The notes: a model not told the origin generated them from the letters alone. DNA of 43,480 bases from Sulfuricurvum sp. (GCA_030692765.1 JAUYUB010000012.1:1-43480); one strand, 5' to 3'; positions 24,961 through 35,423 are shown, numbered from the stretch's first letter. Numbers and translations are program-made.

Positions 24961-25034
24961 TGGAGGTGGCACCCGGATTCGAACCGGGGGTCAAGGTTTT
25001 GCAAACCAGCGCCTTACCACTTGGCCATGCCACC
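24961..25034 (-). tRNA. tRNA-Cys (GCA)
   Basis: A 74-nt tRNA with acceptor GGTGGCA/TGCCACC, discriminator T and encoded CCA. The anticodon loop TTGCAAA gives GCA. Confidence 0.95.
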
Positions 25035-25044
25035 ACCCATGTAA

Positions 25045-25131
25045 TGGTGCCCGGAGCCGGACTTGAACCGGCACAGTGTTACCACCGAGGGATTTTAAGT
25101 CCCTTGCGTCTACCGATTTCGCCATCCGGGC
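25045..25131 (-). tRNA. tRNA-Leu (UAA)
   Basis: An 87-nt class II tRNA with acceptor GCCCGGA/TCCGGGC, discriminator A and encoded CCA. The anticodon loop CTTAAAA gives UAA; the variable arm is long. Confidence 0.95.
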
Positions 25132-25145
25132 AACGATAACGAAAA

Positions 25146-25190
25146 ATATCTCAGTTAAGACATCAAAAATCGATATTTCAACTGAGATAT
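25146..25190. repeat. 11-bp inverted repeat inside the tRNA array
   Basis: ATATCTCAGTT (25146-25156) and AACTGAGATAT (25180-25190) are exact reverse complements with a 23-nt spacer. The repeat fills the gap between tRNA-Gly and tRNA-Leu, and its arms end 1 nt from the tRNA-Gly CCA. It would fold in the precursor transcript. There is no T run, so it is not a typical terminator. Confidence 0.7.
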
Positions 25191-25191
25191 A

Positions 25192-25266
<75 letters not shown>

Positions 25267-25375
25267 ATACTTTTCGTGGAGTGGAAGTATAGCAACTTTT
25301 TGATTGTCTGTAAAGAGTTTTTCTTAATTTTCCAGTTTTATGCGTAATTGAAAGTTTTTGAGAGTTCCTCTTGGC

Positions 25376-25381
25376 TATAAT
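25376..25381 (+). promoter_or_regulatory. Candidate -10 element for ilvD
   Basis: TATAAT in the context TTGGCTATAAT, 39 nt before the ATG. The upstream 30 nt are AT-rich, without a standard -35 hexamer. Confidence 0.55.
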
Positions 25382-25420
25382 CCTCCTAATTTAATGTATT
25401 AATTTATTCAAAGGATTTTC

Positions 25421-27112
25421 ATGCGCAGTGATACAATCAAAAAAGGGTTTGATAAGACTCCCCACCGAAGTTTGTTGCGGGCAACAGGACTAAAAGATGA
25501 AGATTTCGATAAACCGTTCATCGGTGTTGCAAACTCTCATATCGATATTATTCCGGGTCATTTCTTTCTGCAGGAATACGGCCGTATTGTTAAAGAGGCG
25601 ATCCGTGAGGCTGGAGGGGTTCCTTTTGAGTTTAATACGATCGGGGTTGATGACGGTATCGCGATGGGGCATGATGGGATGTTGTACTCACTTCCAAGCC
25701 GTGAGCTTATCGCAGACAGTATCGAAACGGTGATGAATGCACATAAGCTTGATGCAATGATTTGTATTCCTAACTGCGACAAGATTGTTCCAGGTATGTT
25801 GATGGGTGCACTGCGTGTTAATGTTCCTACTATTTTCATCTCCGGTGGTCCCATGAAGGCGGGTCATAAAAAAGACGGTACTCCGATTGATCTAGCGACA
25901 GCATTTGAGGCAGTTGGCAAACATGCTGAAGGTAAAATGACAGATGAAGAGCTTAAAGAGATTGAGTGTGAAGCTTGTCCAAGCGGTGGGTCATGTTCGG
26001 GTATGTTTACAGCAAACTCGATGAACACTTTATGTGAAGCTATGGGTGTTGCACTACCAGGCAATGGTACGGTATTAGCTATGACTCCTGAACGTATTGC
26101 TATGGTTAAAGTAGCGGCAAAGCGAATTGTTGAGATTGCCAAGATGGAAGATTCTAGCAAATATAATATGAAAAATATACTAAATCATAAAGCGATCAAT
26201 AATGCTTTTGTTATTGATATGGCTATGGGTGGATCATCAAATACGGTTTTGCACCTTTTAGCGATTGCTAAAGAGGCAGATGTTGATTTTGACATCGCAG
26301 ATATCAATAAGATCGGGGATAAAGTTGCTCATATTGCTAAGATCTCACCATCACTTTCTACGGTACATATGGAAGATGTTAATAATGCCGGCGGTGTTAA
26401 TGCCGTTATGTTGGAAGTAAGCCGTCGAGAGGGTAATGTTTTAGATACATCGGCTCTTATGATTACAGGTGAAACTTTGGCAGAGCGTATTAAAGATGCC
26501 GTCATTTTAGATGAGAATATCATTCACACAAATGAAAATGCATTCTCTCCCGTAGGTGGATTATCTATTTTATTTGGTAACCTTGCAGAAGAAGGTGCCG
26601 TTGTTAAAACTGCTGGTATTGCAGCAGGTATGCGTCAGTTTAAAGGCAAGGCTGTCTGCTTTAACTCCCAAGATGACGCAATCAAAGGCATCATGGGTCA
26701 TAAAGTAAAAGCGGGTGATGTTGTCGTTATTCGTTATGAAGGTCCTAAAGGTGGTCCAGGTATGCAAGAGATGCTTGCACCTACGGCACTGATTATGGGT
26801 ATGGGTCTGGGTGAATCAGTTGCTCTTATTACCGATGGACGTTTTTCTGGAGCTACGCGTGGTGCATCTATTGGACACGTAAGTCCTGAAGCTGCTGAGG
26901 GTGGTATGATTGGACTCATTGAAGATGGTGATGAGATCGAGATCGATGTTGATACTCACCTGCTTCAGTTAAATGTTTCTTATGAAGATCTTGAAAGACG
27001 CAGACACGGATTTAAACCATACAAAAAAGAGATTACCTCTAAGTGGTTAAAACGTTATGCCCTTTTAGTATCAAACGCTTCCAATGGCGCCGTTCTCAAA
27101 ACAGAACTTTAA
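25421..27112 (+). CDS. ilvD: IlvD, dihydroxy-acid dehydratase
   Basis: A 563-residue Fe-S enzyme that dehydrates 2,3-dihydroxy acids to 2-oxo acids in isoleucine and valine synthesis. Family landmarks: the start R-S-D-x-I-K-K-G, N-C-D-K-I-V-P-G-M near residue 120, [20 protein letters not shown] near 190 with cluster cysteines, and G-R-F-S-G-A-T-R-G near 475. The length fits the bacterial enzyme. AAAGGATTTTC precedes the ATG. It is monocistronic, ending at a hairpin shared with the convergent pglF. Confidence 0.97.
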   Translation: MRSDTIKKGFDKTPHRSLLRATGLKDEDFDKPFIGVANSHIDIIPGHFFLQEYGRIVKEAIREAGGVPFEFNTIGVDDGIAMGHDGMLYSLPSRELIADSIETVMNAHKLDAMICIPNCDKIVPGMLMGALRVNVPTIFISGGPMKAGHKKDGTPIDLATAFEAVGKHAEGKMTDEELKEIECEACPSGGSCSGMFTANSMNTLCEAMGVALPGNGTVLAMTPERIAMVKVAAKRIVEIAKMEDSSKYNMKNILNHKAINNAFVIDMAMGGSSNTVLHLLAIAKEADVDFDIADINKIGDKVAHIAKISPSLSTVHMEDVNNAGGVNAVMLEVSRREGNVLDTSALMITGETLAERIKDAVILDENIIHTNENAFSPVGGLSILFGNLAEEGAVVKTAGIAAGMRQFKGKAVCFNSQDDAIKGIMGHKVKAGDVVVIRYEGPKGGPGMQEMLAPTALIMGMGLGESVALITDGRFSGATRGASIGHVSPEAAEGGMIGLIEDGDEIEIDVDTHLLQLNVSYEDLERRRHGFKPYKKEITSKWLKRYALLVSNASNGAVLKTEL

Positions 27113-27114
27113 AT

Positions 27115-27133
27115 CTTTTCCTTATTGGAAAAG
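27115..27133. terminator. Hairpin between convergent ilvD and pglF, possible bidirectional terminator
   Basis: CTTTTCC-TTATT-GGAAAAG is a perfect 7-bp stem, 2 nt after ilvD and 4 nt from the pglF stop. Neither side has a clean T run outside the stem, so strength is uncertain. Confidence 0.5.
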
Positions 27134-27137
27134 AATG

Positions 27138-28946
27138 TTATGCTAGTGAATCGGGTGTAAACTCAGGAACGATGTTTTTGAGGAGTGCTATGGGGTCATC
27201 GGCTTCCAGCAGGGATTGAATATCACGATTGAGCTGTTCGATAGGATAGTGTGTCGATCCTGCTATCATAATGGACGCATAGGATGTTGTTTGCTCGCTA
27301 TCGTCAATCAATAGTTCTTCATACAGTTTTTCACCTGGACGCAATCCACTCATCACGATCTCAATTTCCCCTGGAGCATAAAGCTTAATCATCGTACGCG
27401 CCAAATCAATAATTTTAACCGGTTCTCCCATATCTAGGATAAAGAGTTCTTTGCCTTTTGCAATGGCGGCCGCTTGAAGAACCAGCTGACAGGCTTCACT
27501 GATTAACATAAAATAGCGGGTAATATCAGGATGCGTCAATGTAATCGGGCCACCCGATTCAATCTGTGATTTGAATTTAGGGATAACACTTCCGCTGGAA
27601 CCCAATACATTTCCAAAACGAACCGCCGCTATCTCACTGTTTTTTGAATCAACGTTTTGGGCATAAAGCTCTACGATCCGCTTGGTCGTCCCCATGACGT
27701 TCGTAGGGCGTACCGCTTTATCGGTGGAGATAATAACAATCTTAGGAACATTATGCGCAATGGCGCTGTCGATGACGTTACAGCTTCCCTGTATGTTGTT
27801 CATGATAGCGGACTGGATATTGGCTTCACACAGTGGAACGTGCTTGTAAGCGGCCGCATGGATCACTATGTCAGGCTTGCTCGTACTCATAATGGAGTCT
27901 AAAGTCATTCGATCGATGATATTACACAAACAAAGCGTAGCTTGTGGAAGCTTTTCCCCAATTTGATAAAGATTATATTCGCTGTGGTCGATCAAAATCA
28001 GTTTTGAAGCCCCGAAATTTTGGCATTGCAGTGATATTTCACTCCCGATACTTCCTCCCGCTCCTGTAATGAGAACAGCTTTCCCCTGGATAAATTCTTG
28101 GATGATTTGGGAATCAAGATCTTGTGGATGACGGGCAAGGAGGTCTTCGATAGAGAGCTCAGTAATATTTCCGCGTCCTTCTGCAAGAATGGAAGATCGT
28201 TTAATATCTCGTATTCCCAAGTTGGTTAAAAATTGATAGGTTTCTCGCAGGTGTTCGGGGGGCAGTGATCCATCAATAATGGCAGCGGTAACCTTTTTTG
28301 ATTCGATAAGACTAGGGATATCTTGTGGTCGTGAAACTTTGATATTGTTGATGTAAGAACCAACCATATTTTGATTTTTGCTTTGGATAGTAACAATTCC
28401 TACGGGAGAATAGGCAAGAGAACCATCTAGGGCACTTTTAATTAGATTATTTGTATTAGGTGAAATACCTATTAACAGAGTTGGCTTGTAGTGAATGTCT
28501 TGAAGTGTTCGATCGGCAATAAGCCGCTTAGTGAAGCGCAGTTCTGCTAAAAGAATAACTGAGAGCATCATATCAATAAGGATGACACTGCGAGGAAAAG
28601 GGGTAAATAAGTTAGGAAAAAAAAGAATAATCAAGGTGAAAATGAAATAAGAGAGTAGGTGTGCTAGAACCAAATTCTTAGCTTCATTAAGGCCGTAAAA
28701 ACGCCATATAATAGAGTAGTTTTTGAAAATAAAGAGAAAAATTATTTTTAGAGATATGAGAATGGCGGCGATTTCACCAAAATGGATTAAAAAAGGATTG
28801 GGAATAGAAAAATTAAAGCGAAGTAAATAAGCCCCATAGAGACTTATAGCGGATAGAAATACATCAGCAATAAGAAAAAAGAAAAGCCTTTTTGTGTTGC
28901 TTGGAGCAAATAGAAATTTTTCCTCTTTATTTTCTAGTAGTGCCAT
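27138..28946 (-). CDS. pglF: PglF-type UDP-GlcNAc 4,6-dehydratase (membrane-bound)
   Basis: A 602-residue enzyme for the first step towards UDP-diNAc-bacillosamine. The N-terminal 150 residues hold about four membrane helices. A non-catalytic Rossmann-like segment follows (about 150-285). The catalytic SDR domain has the NAD motif G-A-G-G-S-I-G at 295-301 and the PglF/WbpM-type active site D-K-A-V-R-P-T-N-V-M-G-T-T-K (409-422), with Met in place of the usual Tyr. The length agrees with Campylobacter PglF. It is the last gene of the glycan operon, 3 nt after pglB. Confidence 0.92.
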   Translation of the reverse strand: MALLENKEEKFLFAPSNTKRLFFFLIADVFLSAISLYGAYLLRFNFSIPNPFLIHFGEIAAILISLKIIFLFIFKNYSIIWRFYGLNEAKNLVLAHLLSYFIFTLIILFFPNLFTPFPRSVILIDMMLSVILLAELRFTKRLIADRTLQDIHYKPTLLIGISPNTNNLIKSALDGSLAYSPVGIVTIQSKNQNMVGSYINNIKVSRPQDIPSLIESKKVTAAIIDGSLPPEHLRETYQFLTNLGIRDIKRSSILAEGRGNITELSIEDLLARHPQDLDSQIIQEFIQGKAVLITGAGGSIGSEISLQCQNFGASKLILIDHSEYNLYQIGEKLPQATLCLCNIIDRMTLDSIMSTSKPDIVIHAAAYKHVPLCEANIQSAIMNNIQGSCNVIDSAIAHNVPKIVIISTDKAVRPTNVMGTTKRIVELYAQNVDSKNSEIAAVRFGNVLGSSGSVIPKFKSQIESGGPITLTHPDITRYFMLISEACQLVLQAAAIAKGKELFILDMGEPVKIIDLARTMIKLYAPGEIEIVMSGLRPGEKLYEELLIDDSEQTTSYASIMIAGSTHYPIEQLNRDIQSLLEADDPIALLKNIVPEFTPDSLA

Positions 28947-28949
28947 GCG

Positions 28950-31061
28950 TTAAATTTTAAGTTTAAAAATTTTAGTCATTGGGCTCATAATAACTGGTTG
29001 AAAAAGATTCTTATCATACTGCTCAAAAACAAACATCTGTATGTATTGGGATTGTAAATAATAATCATCAAGAACCAAAAACTGTCCGTAGCTTGCCATA
29101 TAAATGACATTTAACCCAGCAGATGCAAAATTTTGTTGGCTCACTTGAAGCTTTTGATTTTTATCGTAGCTTACTTGATAAAAGGATTTGATTGGTAGGC
29201 TTTGCATTCCGATTTTTAAAGTGCTATTTGCTTTAATGATTGAAAGCCCTTGCCCAAGTTCAAGGGTTTTACCCGTATCTTGAACAGATTGTGTAGTGTA
29301 AAAGAATGGCTGTTGAGGCTGACTTTTACCGGTGAGATCCAGATTGCTAAAGAGCGCCACAGTAGGAAAGATTTCCATCATACGCAACGGCAAGTACAAA
29401 TAAACATCATGAGTTTTTTGCGGCAGCTTATATTCTGGGAGTGCAAGAGCGGTGATAAAGTCATTAGGATCTTCAACCCCTTCTTTTTCCATCATGTACT
29501 CAAAATTATTTTTTGTTTTGTTAGTTTCACTAAAGCCTTTTTTCATATATTCGGTGTAAAGCCGCATCATATGTGCTGCTGAAGTAGAATCTTTGGCAGT
29601 CAAAACAAAAGAAGCGGGGTAATTAGCGTCTCCACCATGTTGTGCTCCGTCAATCCATGTCTTTGTGTTACTGTAATATCGAATAGGAAAGCCATAATCC
29701 CACCAAGCAACAACGTAATCTTCTGGGGAGGAAATCTTTTGCAATTCATGTAGTGCAGATACTTCATCTGTTGTCATAACGGTGGGCATTATGTATTCTT
29801 TGATATGCAGGAAATTTGGATAGATAGCGCCGGCCGTCAAAGCAAAGGCGAAAATATAGCGAAGAGTTTTTTGTTGTATCAATTGCGCTATATGCATAAT
29901 GAGAAATGCAATCCCAAGAGCCATTCCAGGCACGGCATATATAGTAAAACGCAATCCTGATGACATAGCGATAAATCCAAGAGCTGTGAGTGGCAGTGTT
30001 ATTAAAAGCGGACGATAGACATAAAGTGCGCCAATATATCCGATGAAAGCGAGTATAAATGTAACGGAATGACCACTAATGCGCTCCGAGAAAAGATCAA
30101 ATGGGATTTTCCCAGCTTCTCTAACTGTTGACATTACATTGTAGTAATGCAAGGAAGAGGTAAGAACATTTTGGTCATGACCTCTCAAGATATATCCTTG
30201 AACAAAATGCCAAATAGGAGAAACTCCGCCGGTGTAAAAGTAAATTCCAGCAATCACAACAAAGATTGGCAATAGAAATTTGGCAGACAGTTCATTTTTA
30301 AAGTGGAAAAAAGAAAACATTGCAACTGCTAATCCTATTTTCACAACAAGCGGAAGTGATAAAATTCCGATCAGGATGAAAAGTGCGATTTTATAGATAT
30401 AGCTGTTTTTACGATCAAATAAAAGGGCATAAGCAATAATCAACACAAATAAGGCAGTGTCTAGTGCATAGGCCTGTGGATACCACCATTGATAAAGTGC
30501 GATTGAGGCAGTAATCGGGAGAAGATAGCGATTCCTCTGATGTGTGAGTGCAAGAATAAGCGAATACGTTTCAAAGACAGGAAAAACAATGTTCAGCATA
30601 TCCGTATCGTAATAGCCTGTCATAGTACGATTGTAATAGCTATGTGCAATAGAGCCGATGAGCGCAGCAATAAATCCCAGCGTTGTTTGATTAAGAGCGC
30701 GACCTATCAAGATCAGCGGAATAACAATAAGTGATCCTAAAAATGCAGGCATATAAAGTATTAAGGCTTCAAAGCTTACCGGAATAATTTTTGACAGTAA
30801 TACAGTTAATTTTGACATAGCCGAATCTACAGGAGATAAATCATTTTGCTCATGGTGACCAGCTAAAATATCTCGAGCTCCCTCAGCATAATAGTATCCG
30901 TCATTGTTATTGATCATAAGCTCATTATTCCAATGAAATTGGGGAATAGTGCCTACTTTATTAACCCAAATGAAGCGCATAGAAATAGAAAAAAGATAGG
31001 CAATAGCAAGGAGAATAAACAAGGCTCGCAGTGAGGTATGTTCCTCTTTTAATTTTAGCAT
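28950..31061 (-). CDS. pglB: PglB, bacterial oligosaccharyltransferase (STT3 family)
   Basis: A 703-residue membrane enzyme that transfers the lipid-linked glycan to Asn in periplasmic proteins. About 11-13 membrane helices fill residues 10-420; a periplasmic domain follows. Catalytic features are all visible: D54, the G-Y-Y-D-T-D-M-L segment (D152 and D154), E315 in T-V-R-E, W-W-D-Y-G at 453-457 and an M-M-E-I motif in the C-terminal domain. The ATG at 31061 is chosen; an in-frame TTG at 31121 has no ribosome-binding site. A 66-nt gap separates it from pglE, the longest gap inside this operon. The size matches Campylobacter PglB. Confidence 0.95.
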   Translation of the reverse strand: MLKLKEEHTSLRALFILLAIAYLFSISMRFIWVNKVGTIPQFHWNNELMINNNDGYYYAEGARDILAGHHEQNDLSPVDSAMSKLTVLLSKIIPVSFEALILYMPAFLGSLIVIPLILIGRALNQTTLGFIAALIGSIAHSYYNRTMTGYYDTDMLNIVFPVFETYSLILALTHQRNRYLLPITASIALYQWWYPQAYALDTALFVLIIAYALLFDRKNSYIYKIALFILIGILSLPLVVKIGLAVAMFSFFHFKNELSAKFLLPIFVVIAGIYFYTGGVSPIWHFVQGYILRGHDQNVLTSSLHYYNVMSTVREAGKIPFDLFSERISGHSVTFILAFIGYIGALYVYRPLLITLPLTALGFIAMSSGLRFTIYAVPGMALGIAFLIMHIAQLIQQKTLRYIFAFALTAGAIYPNFLHIKEYIMPTVMTTDEVSALHELQKISSPEDYVVAWWDYGFPIRYYSNTKTWIDGAQHGGDANYPASFVLTAKDSTSAAHMMRLYTEYMKKGFSETNKTKNNFEYMMEKEGVEDPNDFITALALPEYKLPQKTHDVYLYLPLRMMEIFPTVALFSNLDLTGKSQPQQPFFYTTQSVQDTGKTLELGQGLSIIKANSTLKIGMQSLPIKSFYQVSYDKNQKLQVSQQNFASAGLNVIYMASYGQFLVLDDYYLQSQYIQMFVFEQYDKNLFQPVIMSPMTKIFKLKI

Positions 31062-31127
31062 AGGATTTGTTTCTCCGTGTTTTAGTAAGTGTATTTTAGC
31101 CAAACTGAGGATCTTAATCAACTGAAA

Positions 31128-32249
31128 CTAGGAGAGCTTTTCTTTGATAAGCGAGCTTACAAGCTTAACCTCGCTATTGGACATAGATGAACCGCTTGGA
31201 AGGCATATTCCCTGTGTAAACAAAGTGTCACTTACCCCATTAATGCAACCATTTGAGTCTTTAAAAAGGGGTTGTGCATGCATCGGTTTCCAGAGAGGTC
31301 GTGCTTCAATATTATGTTTCTCCAAATAAGTTCTGATGCTTTCTGGTGATACCTTCTCTGGTAAAAGCAGGGTAGTTAGCCATCTATTACCATGAGAGGT
31401 TTCCAGTTCCGGCATAAAAGTGATACCCTCTATATTATCAAGCTCAGCTCGGTAGAGATCAAAAATTTCTCTACGGCGTTTAATTCGTTCAGATATGACC
31501 TCCATTTGTCCTCGCCCAATACCCGCGATAATATTGCTCATTCTGTAGTTGTAACCATACTCTGTATGTTCATAATGAGAAGCTGCATCTCGTGCTTGAG
31601 TTGAGAGATGGCGAGCATGCTCGATGAGTTTGGCATTATTACTTACAAGAATGCCACCGCCACTTGTGGTGATTATTTTGTTGCCGTTAAAGCTGTACAC
31701 ACCCATTTCTCCGAATGTTCCTGTATGCTGGCCATCCATTGTGGCACCTAAGCTTTCAGCAGCATCCTCGATGAGATGAACACCATACTCTTGGCAGATA
31801 TTTTTGATACGGAGAATATGGGCACTTTGACCGTAAAGATGAGTAAGTATTAGCGCTTTAGGCTGTTTTATTCCCTTGGTAGAACGCTTGGCTAATTCCT
31901 CTTCGAGCAAATCAGGATCAAGATTCCAGCTAGTAGTATCGGAATCAATAAAAAATGGGATACATCGTTCGTACAGTATGGGTGCTACTGAGCCTATGAA
32001 TGTAAATGTGCTTGCCATAATTTCATCACCGTCTTTGATTCCTAAAACTCGGAGGGCTAAATGGATCGCAGCTGTTCCGCTGGTAAGTGCCAATGCGTAT
32101 TTGGCCCCAGTATAATCTTTGAGCTGTTGTTCAAAAAAATCAACATTATGTCCAAGAGGGGCAATGTAATTAGTTTCGAATGCCTCGTTAATGTAGGCTT
32201 GTTCATTACCACCCATGTGGGGTGGAGAGAGAAAAATGCGAGGATTCAT
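31128..32249 (-). CDS. pglE: PglE-type UDP-4-keto sugar aminotransferase
   Basis: A 373-residue PLP enzyme of the DegT/DnrJ/EryC1/StrS family that adds the 4-amino group to the PglF product. The PLP lysine is K191 in S-F-N-G-N-K-I-I-T-T-S-G-G-G. L-T-S-G-T-A-A-I-H near residue 55 binds the cofactor phosphate, and E-D-A-A-E-S-L-G near 161 is typical. The ATG overlaps the pglD stop by 4 nt. Its position between pglD and pglB fits the bacillosamine pathway. Confidence 0.92.
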   Translation of the reverse strand: MNPRIFLSPPHMGGNEQAYINEAFETNYIAPLGHNVDFFEQQLKDYTGAKYALALTSGTAAIHLALRVLGIKDGDEIMASTFTFIGSVAPILYERCIPFFIDSDTTSWNLDPDLLEEELAKRSTKGIKQPKALILTHLYGQSAHILRIKNICQEYGVHLIEDAAESLGATMDGQHTGTFGEMGVYSFNGNKIITTSGGGILVSNNAKLIEHARHLSTQARDAASHYEHTEYGYNYRMSNIIAGIGRGQMEVISERIKRRREIFDLYRAELDNIEGITFMPELETSHGNRWLTTLLLPEKVSPESIRTYLEKHNIEARPLWKPMHAQPLFKDSNGCINGVSDTLFTQGICLPSGSSMSNSEVKLVSSLIKEKLS

Positions 32250-32854
32250 GATAAGCCTTTGATAATTTTAGCAGGTGTCCCGACGGCAGTAATATGGCTA
32301 GGAAGATTACAGATGACAGTTGCACCAGCTCCAATTACAGACTCTTCACCTATTGTAATTCCTTGTATGATAGAAGTCCCAATCCCAATATGCGTATAGT
32401 TTCCGATTGTTACATTCCCAGCTATTGAACTGTTAGGTGAGATATGAACGTACTCCCCGATATAACAATCATGTTCAATGATACTCCCTGAGTTTACGAT
32501 AGCTCCAGTAGCAATTTTTGTATCTGCATTAATAACGCAAAGAGGCATGACCACAGTAGCTTCTTTGAGTATAGCTGAAGGACTTACAATAGCAGAGGGG
32601 TGAATAAGCACAGGAAGTTTGTATCCTGCCAATTTTATTTTTTTTGCAATAGCGGCACGTATATGATTTGACCCAATACCCAAAGCAATATTGGCTTGCG
32701 TTTGAAGAGCACAAAAATCATCCCATGAGAGGCAATTTTTTGTTTTATCGTCATCAATCCAGCCACAAAGAGTAAAGCCAGATGCTTGGATTATATCAGC
32801 AATGACTTTACCATGACCACTAGCTCCATAAATGTATATATTATTCTCTGCCAC
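32246..32854 (-). CDS. pglD: PglD-type UDP-4-amino sugar N-acetyltransferase
   Basis: A 202-residue acetyltransferase that completes UDP-diNAc-bacillosamine. An N-terminal Rossmann-like part ([10 protein letters not shown]) is followed by a left-handed beta-helix of hexapeptide repeats with the likely catalytic His in I-I-E-H-D-C. The start is taken as GTG at 32854, with GGAGA 7 nt before it; this gives the usual PglD N-terminus. An ATG at 32875 would add seven residues. It overlaps pglC by 14 nt. Confidence 0.9.
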   Translation of the reverse strand: MAENNIYIYGASGHGKVIADIIQASGFTLCGWIDDDKTKNCLSWDDFCALQTQANIALGIGSNHIRAAIAKKIKLAGYKLPVLIHPSAIVSPSAILKEATVVMPLCVINADTKIATGAIVNSGSIIEHDCYIGEYVHISPNSSIAGNVTIGNYTHIGIGTSIIQGITIGEESVIGAGATVICNLPSHITAVGTPAKIIKGLS

Positions 32855-33446
32855 TAAACTTCTCCATTGTAACATTTCCTTCTTGGGAAATCCCCTCTTT
32901 CTTAAAGACTTTCAAAAGGGTAAGGTAAATAATTTTTAGGTCCATTCCCAGCGAAAGTTGATTGATATAATCAACATCATAACGAAATTTTTCTTCCCAA
33001 CTCATTGCATTTCTACCATTGACTTGTGCCCATCCAGTAATGCCTGGCTTGACATCATGGCGCTTGGTTTGTGTGGGTGTATAGAGGGGAAGGTATTCAA
33101 GCAATAAAGGGCGTGGTCCGATAAAACTCATGTCTCCTTTGAGGACATTCCAAAGCTGAGGCAGCTCATCAAGACTGGTCGACCGAATAAATTGCCCAAA
33201 CGTTCCCAGACGTTGTTCATCATTTAAAAGCTTTCCATTGAGATCTTTTGCATTGCTCATGGTCCGAAATTTGTAGATAGTGAATATTTTTCCCTTGTAT
33301 CCAGGCCGCTTCTGAGTAAAAAAGATGGGATGACCTAATTTAATAAGAATAAAGCATGCAGTTATTAGTGTGATGGGAGAAAAAATTATCAGCAAGACTA
33401 ACGCTCCCATAAAATCTATCAGAGGTTTTATTATTGATTTATACAT
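32841..33446 (-). CDS. pglC: PglC, phosphoglycosyl transferase
   Basis: A 201-residue monotopic membrane enzyme that moves phospho-diNAc-bacillosamine to undecaprenyl phosphate. A hydrophobic re-entrant helix lies at about 10-37. The catalytic dyad is D93-E94 in S-T-S-L-D-E-L-P-Q, and [10 protein letters not shown] follows. The ATG at 33446 (MYKSIIKP) matches the start and length of Campylobacter PglC; an ATG six codons earlier is less likely. It overlaps the upstream glycosyltransferase gene by 8 nt. Confidence 0.93.
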   Translation of the reverse strand: MYKSIIKPLIDFMGALVLLIIFSPITLITACFILIKLGHPIFFTQKRPGYKGKIFTIYKFRTMSNAKDLNGKLLNDEQRLGTFGQFIRSTSLDELPQLWNVLKGDMSFIGPRPLLLEYLPLYTPTQTKRHDVKPGITGWAQVNGRNAMSWEEKFRYDVDYINQLSLGMDLKIIYLTLLKVFKKEGISQEGNVTMEKFSGRE

Positions 33447-34602
33447 TTGAATTCTTACTCTCATTTAAAAGTGAATCAAGTTCATTATGGAGCTTTTCCC
33501 AATAAAGAGCCTGATCGTAGCGTCTAAGAATACTTGTCCGTGCATTGGTTTTAAATTTATTATAAAGGATAGTGTTAGTTAGAAGGGTTCCTATGGCATT
33601 TTCCAGAGCATTAGCGCTTTTAGGGGGGATAAGCAGGCCATTTTCACCTTCTATAATTACCTCATTGCACCCATTGATATTTGTTGCGATAAGGGGAAGC
33701 CCGCAGCTTCCACCTTCGATAAGGACATTTGGAAGTCCTTCGCGATACGAGGGGAGTATAAGTAAATCGGCAATGCAAAAATAGGGACGAACATCACTTT
33801 GAAAAGAGACGGTATGAATCCGTGAATTGTTTTGTATCAAATCGTATGTTTCTGGCTTAATAGGGTCGAGGTGATGCTCATAATCGCCTACCATAAGAAG
33901 ATGAATACGAGGATGTTTTTTGGAAAGTACATCAAATGCTTTCACGAGTTCATTGACCCCTTTATCGCTGACAATACGACCAGTGAACAGCAGTAAAAAA
34001 TCTTCATCATTGATGCCAAAACGATTTCGAAAGGCAGACTTCTCTTTTGAGGTCATTGTGTCTTTGAAAAACTCGGTATCAACTCCATTGACCGAACCGT
34101 ATCCGATGACGTTGATTTTTTTGGACGTTAATTCTTTGGCAATGATATTAGGAAGATTTAAACTATTGGCGTAGAGGTTTGTAGCGAAAAAATAAGTGAT
34201 TCTTTCAATGCTTTTCAGTAAAAATCGTCGTTTTCCTACCGAACCGAAGTAAGCCAGTCCGACGATAAGGTGCAGACGTACCGGAATTCGTGCAAGCCAA
34301 GCCGAAATCATCCCCAATAGTCCGGCTTTCGGGGTAATGGAGTAGACCATATCAGGTTTGGTACGGCGAAAATGGCTCCATAGGGTCATCAGCACTTTGA
34401 GATCTTTTATGGGATTGATTTGACGGGTGAAATCCACTAGGGTAACGCTGACATTTTCATACGTACAGATTTGTTCAATACTTTGACTATTGGAAGTGAT
34501 GAGCTCAATATCGTAAAAATTGGATAGGTATCGAGGCTGCCCTTTGAACCACGTTTCCAGTGAGATAGGGACAGTGACGATAATGGAGATTTTCTTTTTC
34601 AT
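33439..34602 (-). CDS. GT4-family glycosyltransferase (PglA-like)
   Basis: A 387-residue GT-B glycosyltransferase of family 4. The C-terminal domain has [13 protein letters not shown] near residue 209 and the donor-binding [13 protein letters not shown] block near 295. S-I-T-P-K-A-G and a conserved [11 protein letters not shown] segment match the PglA/WbpY-like branch. Next to pglC it most likely adds the second sugar to lipid-linked bacillosamine, as PglA does with GalNAc. The donor sugar cannot be told from the sequence. It overlaps the upstream gene by 4 nt. Confidence 0.82.
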   Translation of the reverse strand: MKKKISIIVTVPISLETWFKGQPRYLSNFYDIELITSNSQSIEQICTYENVSVTLVDFTRQINPIKDLKVLMTLWSHFRRTKPDMVYSITPKAGLLGMISAWLARIPVRLHLIVGLAYFGSVGKRRFLLKSIERITYFFATNLYANSLNLPNIIAKELTSKKINVIGYGSVNGVDTEFFKDTMTSKEKSAFRNRFGINDEDFLLLFTGRIVSDKGVNELVKAFDVLSKKHPRIHLLMVGDYEHHLDPIKPETYDLIQNNSRIHTVSFQSDVRPYFCIADLLILPSYREGLPNVLIEGGSCGLPLIATNINGCNEVIIEGENGLLIPPKSANALENAIGTLLTNTILYNKFKTNARTSILRRYDQALYWEKLHNELDSLLNESKNSNV

Positions 34603-35423
34603 GTGCTGTGTTGAGTCAGTTGTTTTAAAAGATAATCTTCAACTTTAATAAATTCATGATGACCTAACAGTGAAGTCATAATAGCGTTATTCGCTGTAGA
34701 GATTTTGAGTTCATCACGTGATAAAGTTTGTATTTTAAGCTCGATATGATTGATTTTTAAAAAATCGAGAATATTTCGGACAGAGGTACCATGGCCACTT
34801 CCTATATTGATAATCGGAATGTTGGCAGCAGTAAGTAATCTGCTGTAAGCCTCAACTACATGGTCGATGTAAATAAAATCGCGGATGGCATTTCCATTAT
34901 TGATGATGGTAAGTGTTTCATTTTGGATGTAAGCGGTTAGGATTTTACTAATGATGGAAAAAACATCATTGCCACCAAACATGTTGAAAATACGGGCGAT
35001 GGTATAGTCGATATGACGGTTTTGAGCATATTTTTCTATTAACTTTTCATTACTTGCTTTGAGCGTAGAGTGGAGACTAAGTGGCTTCACTTCATCTGCC
35101 TCATTGCAAAAAATGTTGTTTCCGTAGACTGAACTGCTGCTTGTATAGATGATCTTTTTAATAGGGGTCTCTTTGAAATAATCCAAAATTTTTGAAGTGA
35201 TCACGATCGAGTTTTCGATGTATTGAGTGTTGTTTTCAGATTCATTGAGTCGCGTAGCGGGTTGAAAGTTATTGAATATCAGACTTATTTCCTGATCTTT
35301 AAAAGGGGAAAGCAGCTCGATATTAGAGGAGAGCTCTCTGGAAGATAGGATGCAGCAATCAGGAATGTTATGAGCAAGTGCTTGAGTAAGATTACTGTTT
35401 TTGCCGATGATGAGGGTAGTCAA
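34599..35423 (-). CDS. Degenerate NAD-dependent epimerase/dehydratase-like protein
   Basis: A 274-residue extended-SDR protein with altered key motifs. The dinucleotide motif, normally G-x-x-G-x-x-G, reads G-K-N-S-N-L-T. The Y-x-x-x-K dyad reads H-S-T-L-K, so the Tyr is His while Lys, flanking Pro/Ser and the later E and Y still align. S-S-S-S-V-Y-G, R-I-F-N-M-F-G and R-D-F-I-Y-I-D-H are kept. It may be a binding or regulatory protein, or use an altered mechanism. The start is a TTG at 35423: GGAG lies 6 nt upstream, and it makes a TTGA overlap with the upstream stop. A TTG at 35435 is the alternative. Confidence 0.75.
   Translation of the reverse strand: MTTLIIGKNSNLTQALAHNIPDCCILSSRELSSNIELLSPFKDQEISLIFNNFQPATRLNESENNTQYIENSIVITSKILDYFKETPIKKIIYTSSSSVYGNNIFCNEADEVKPLSLHSTLKASNEKLIEKYAQNRHIDYTIARIFNMFGGNDVFSIISKILTAYIQNETLTIINNGNAIRDFIYIDHVVEAYSRLLTAANIPIINIGSGHGTSVRNILDFLKINHIELKIQTLSRDELKISTANNAIMTSLLGHHEFIKVEDYLLKQLTQHST

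Noticed and set aside
25490-26919. Minus-strand open frames inside ilvD and similar shadow frames in sox and pgl genes
   Set aside because: They lie antisense to well-recognised genes, have no ribosome-binding sites, and show no family patterns.
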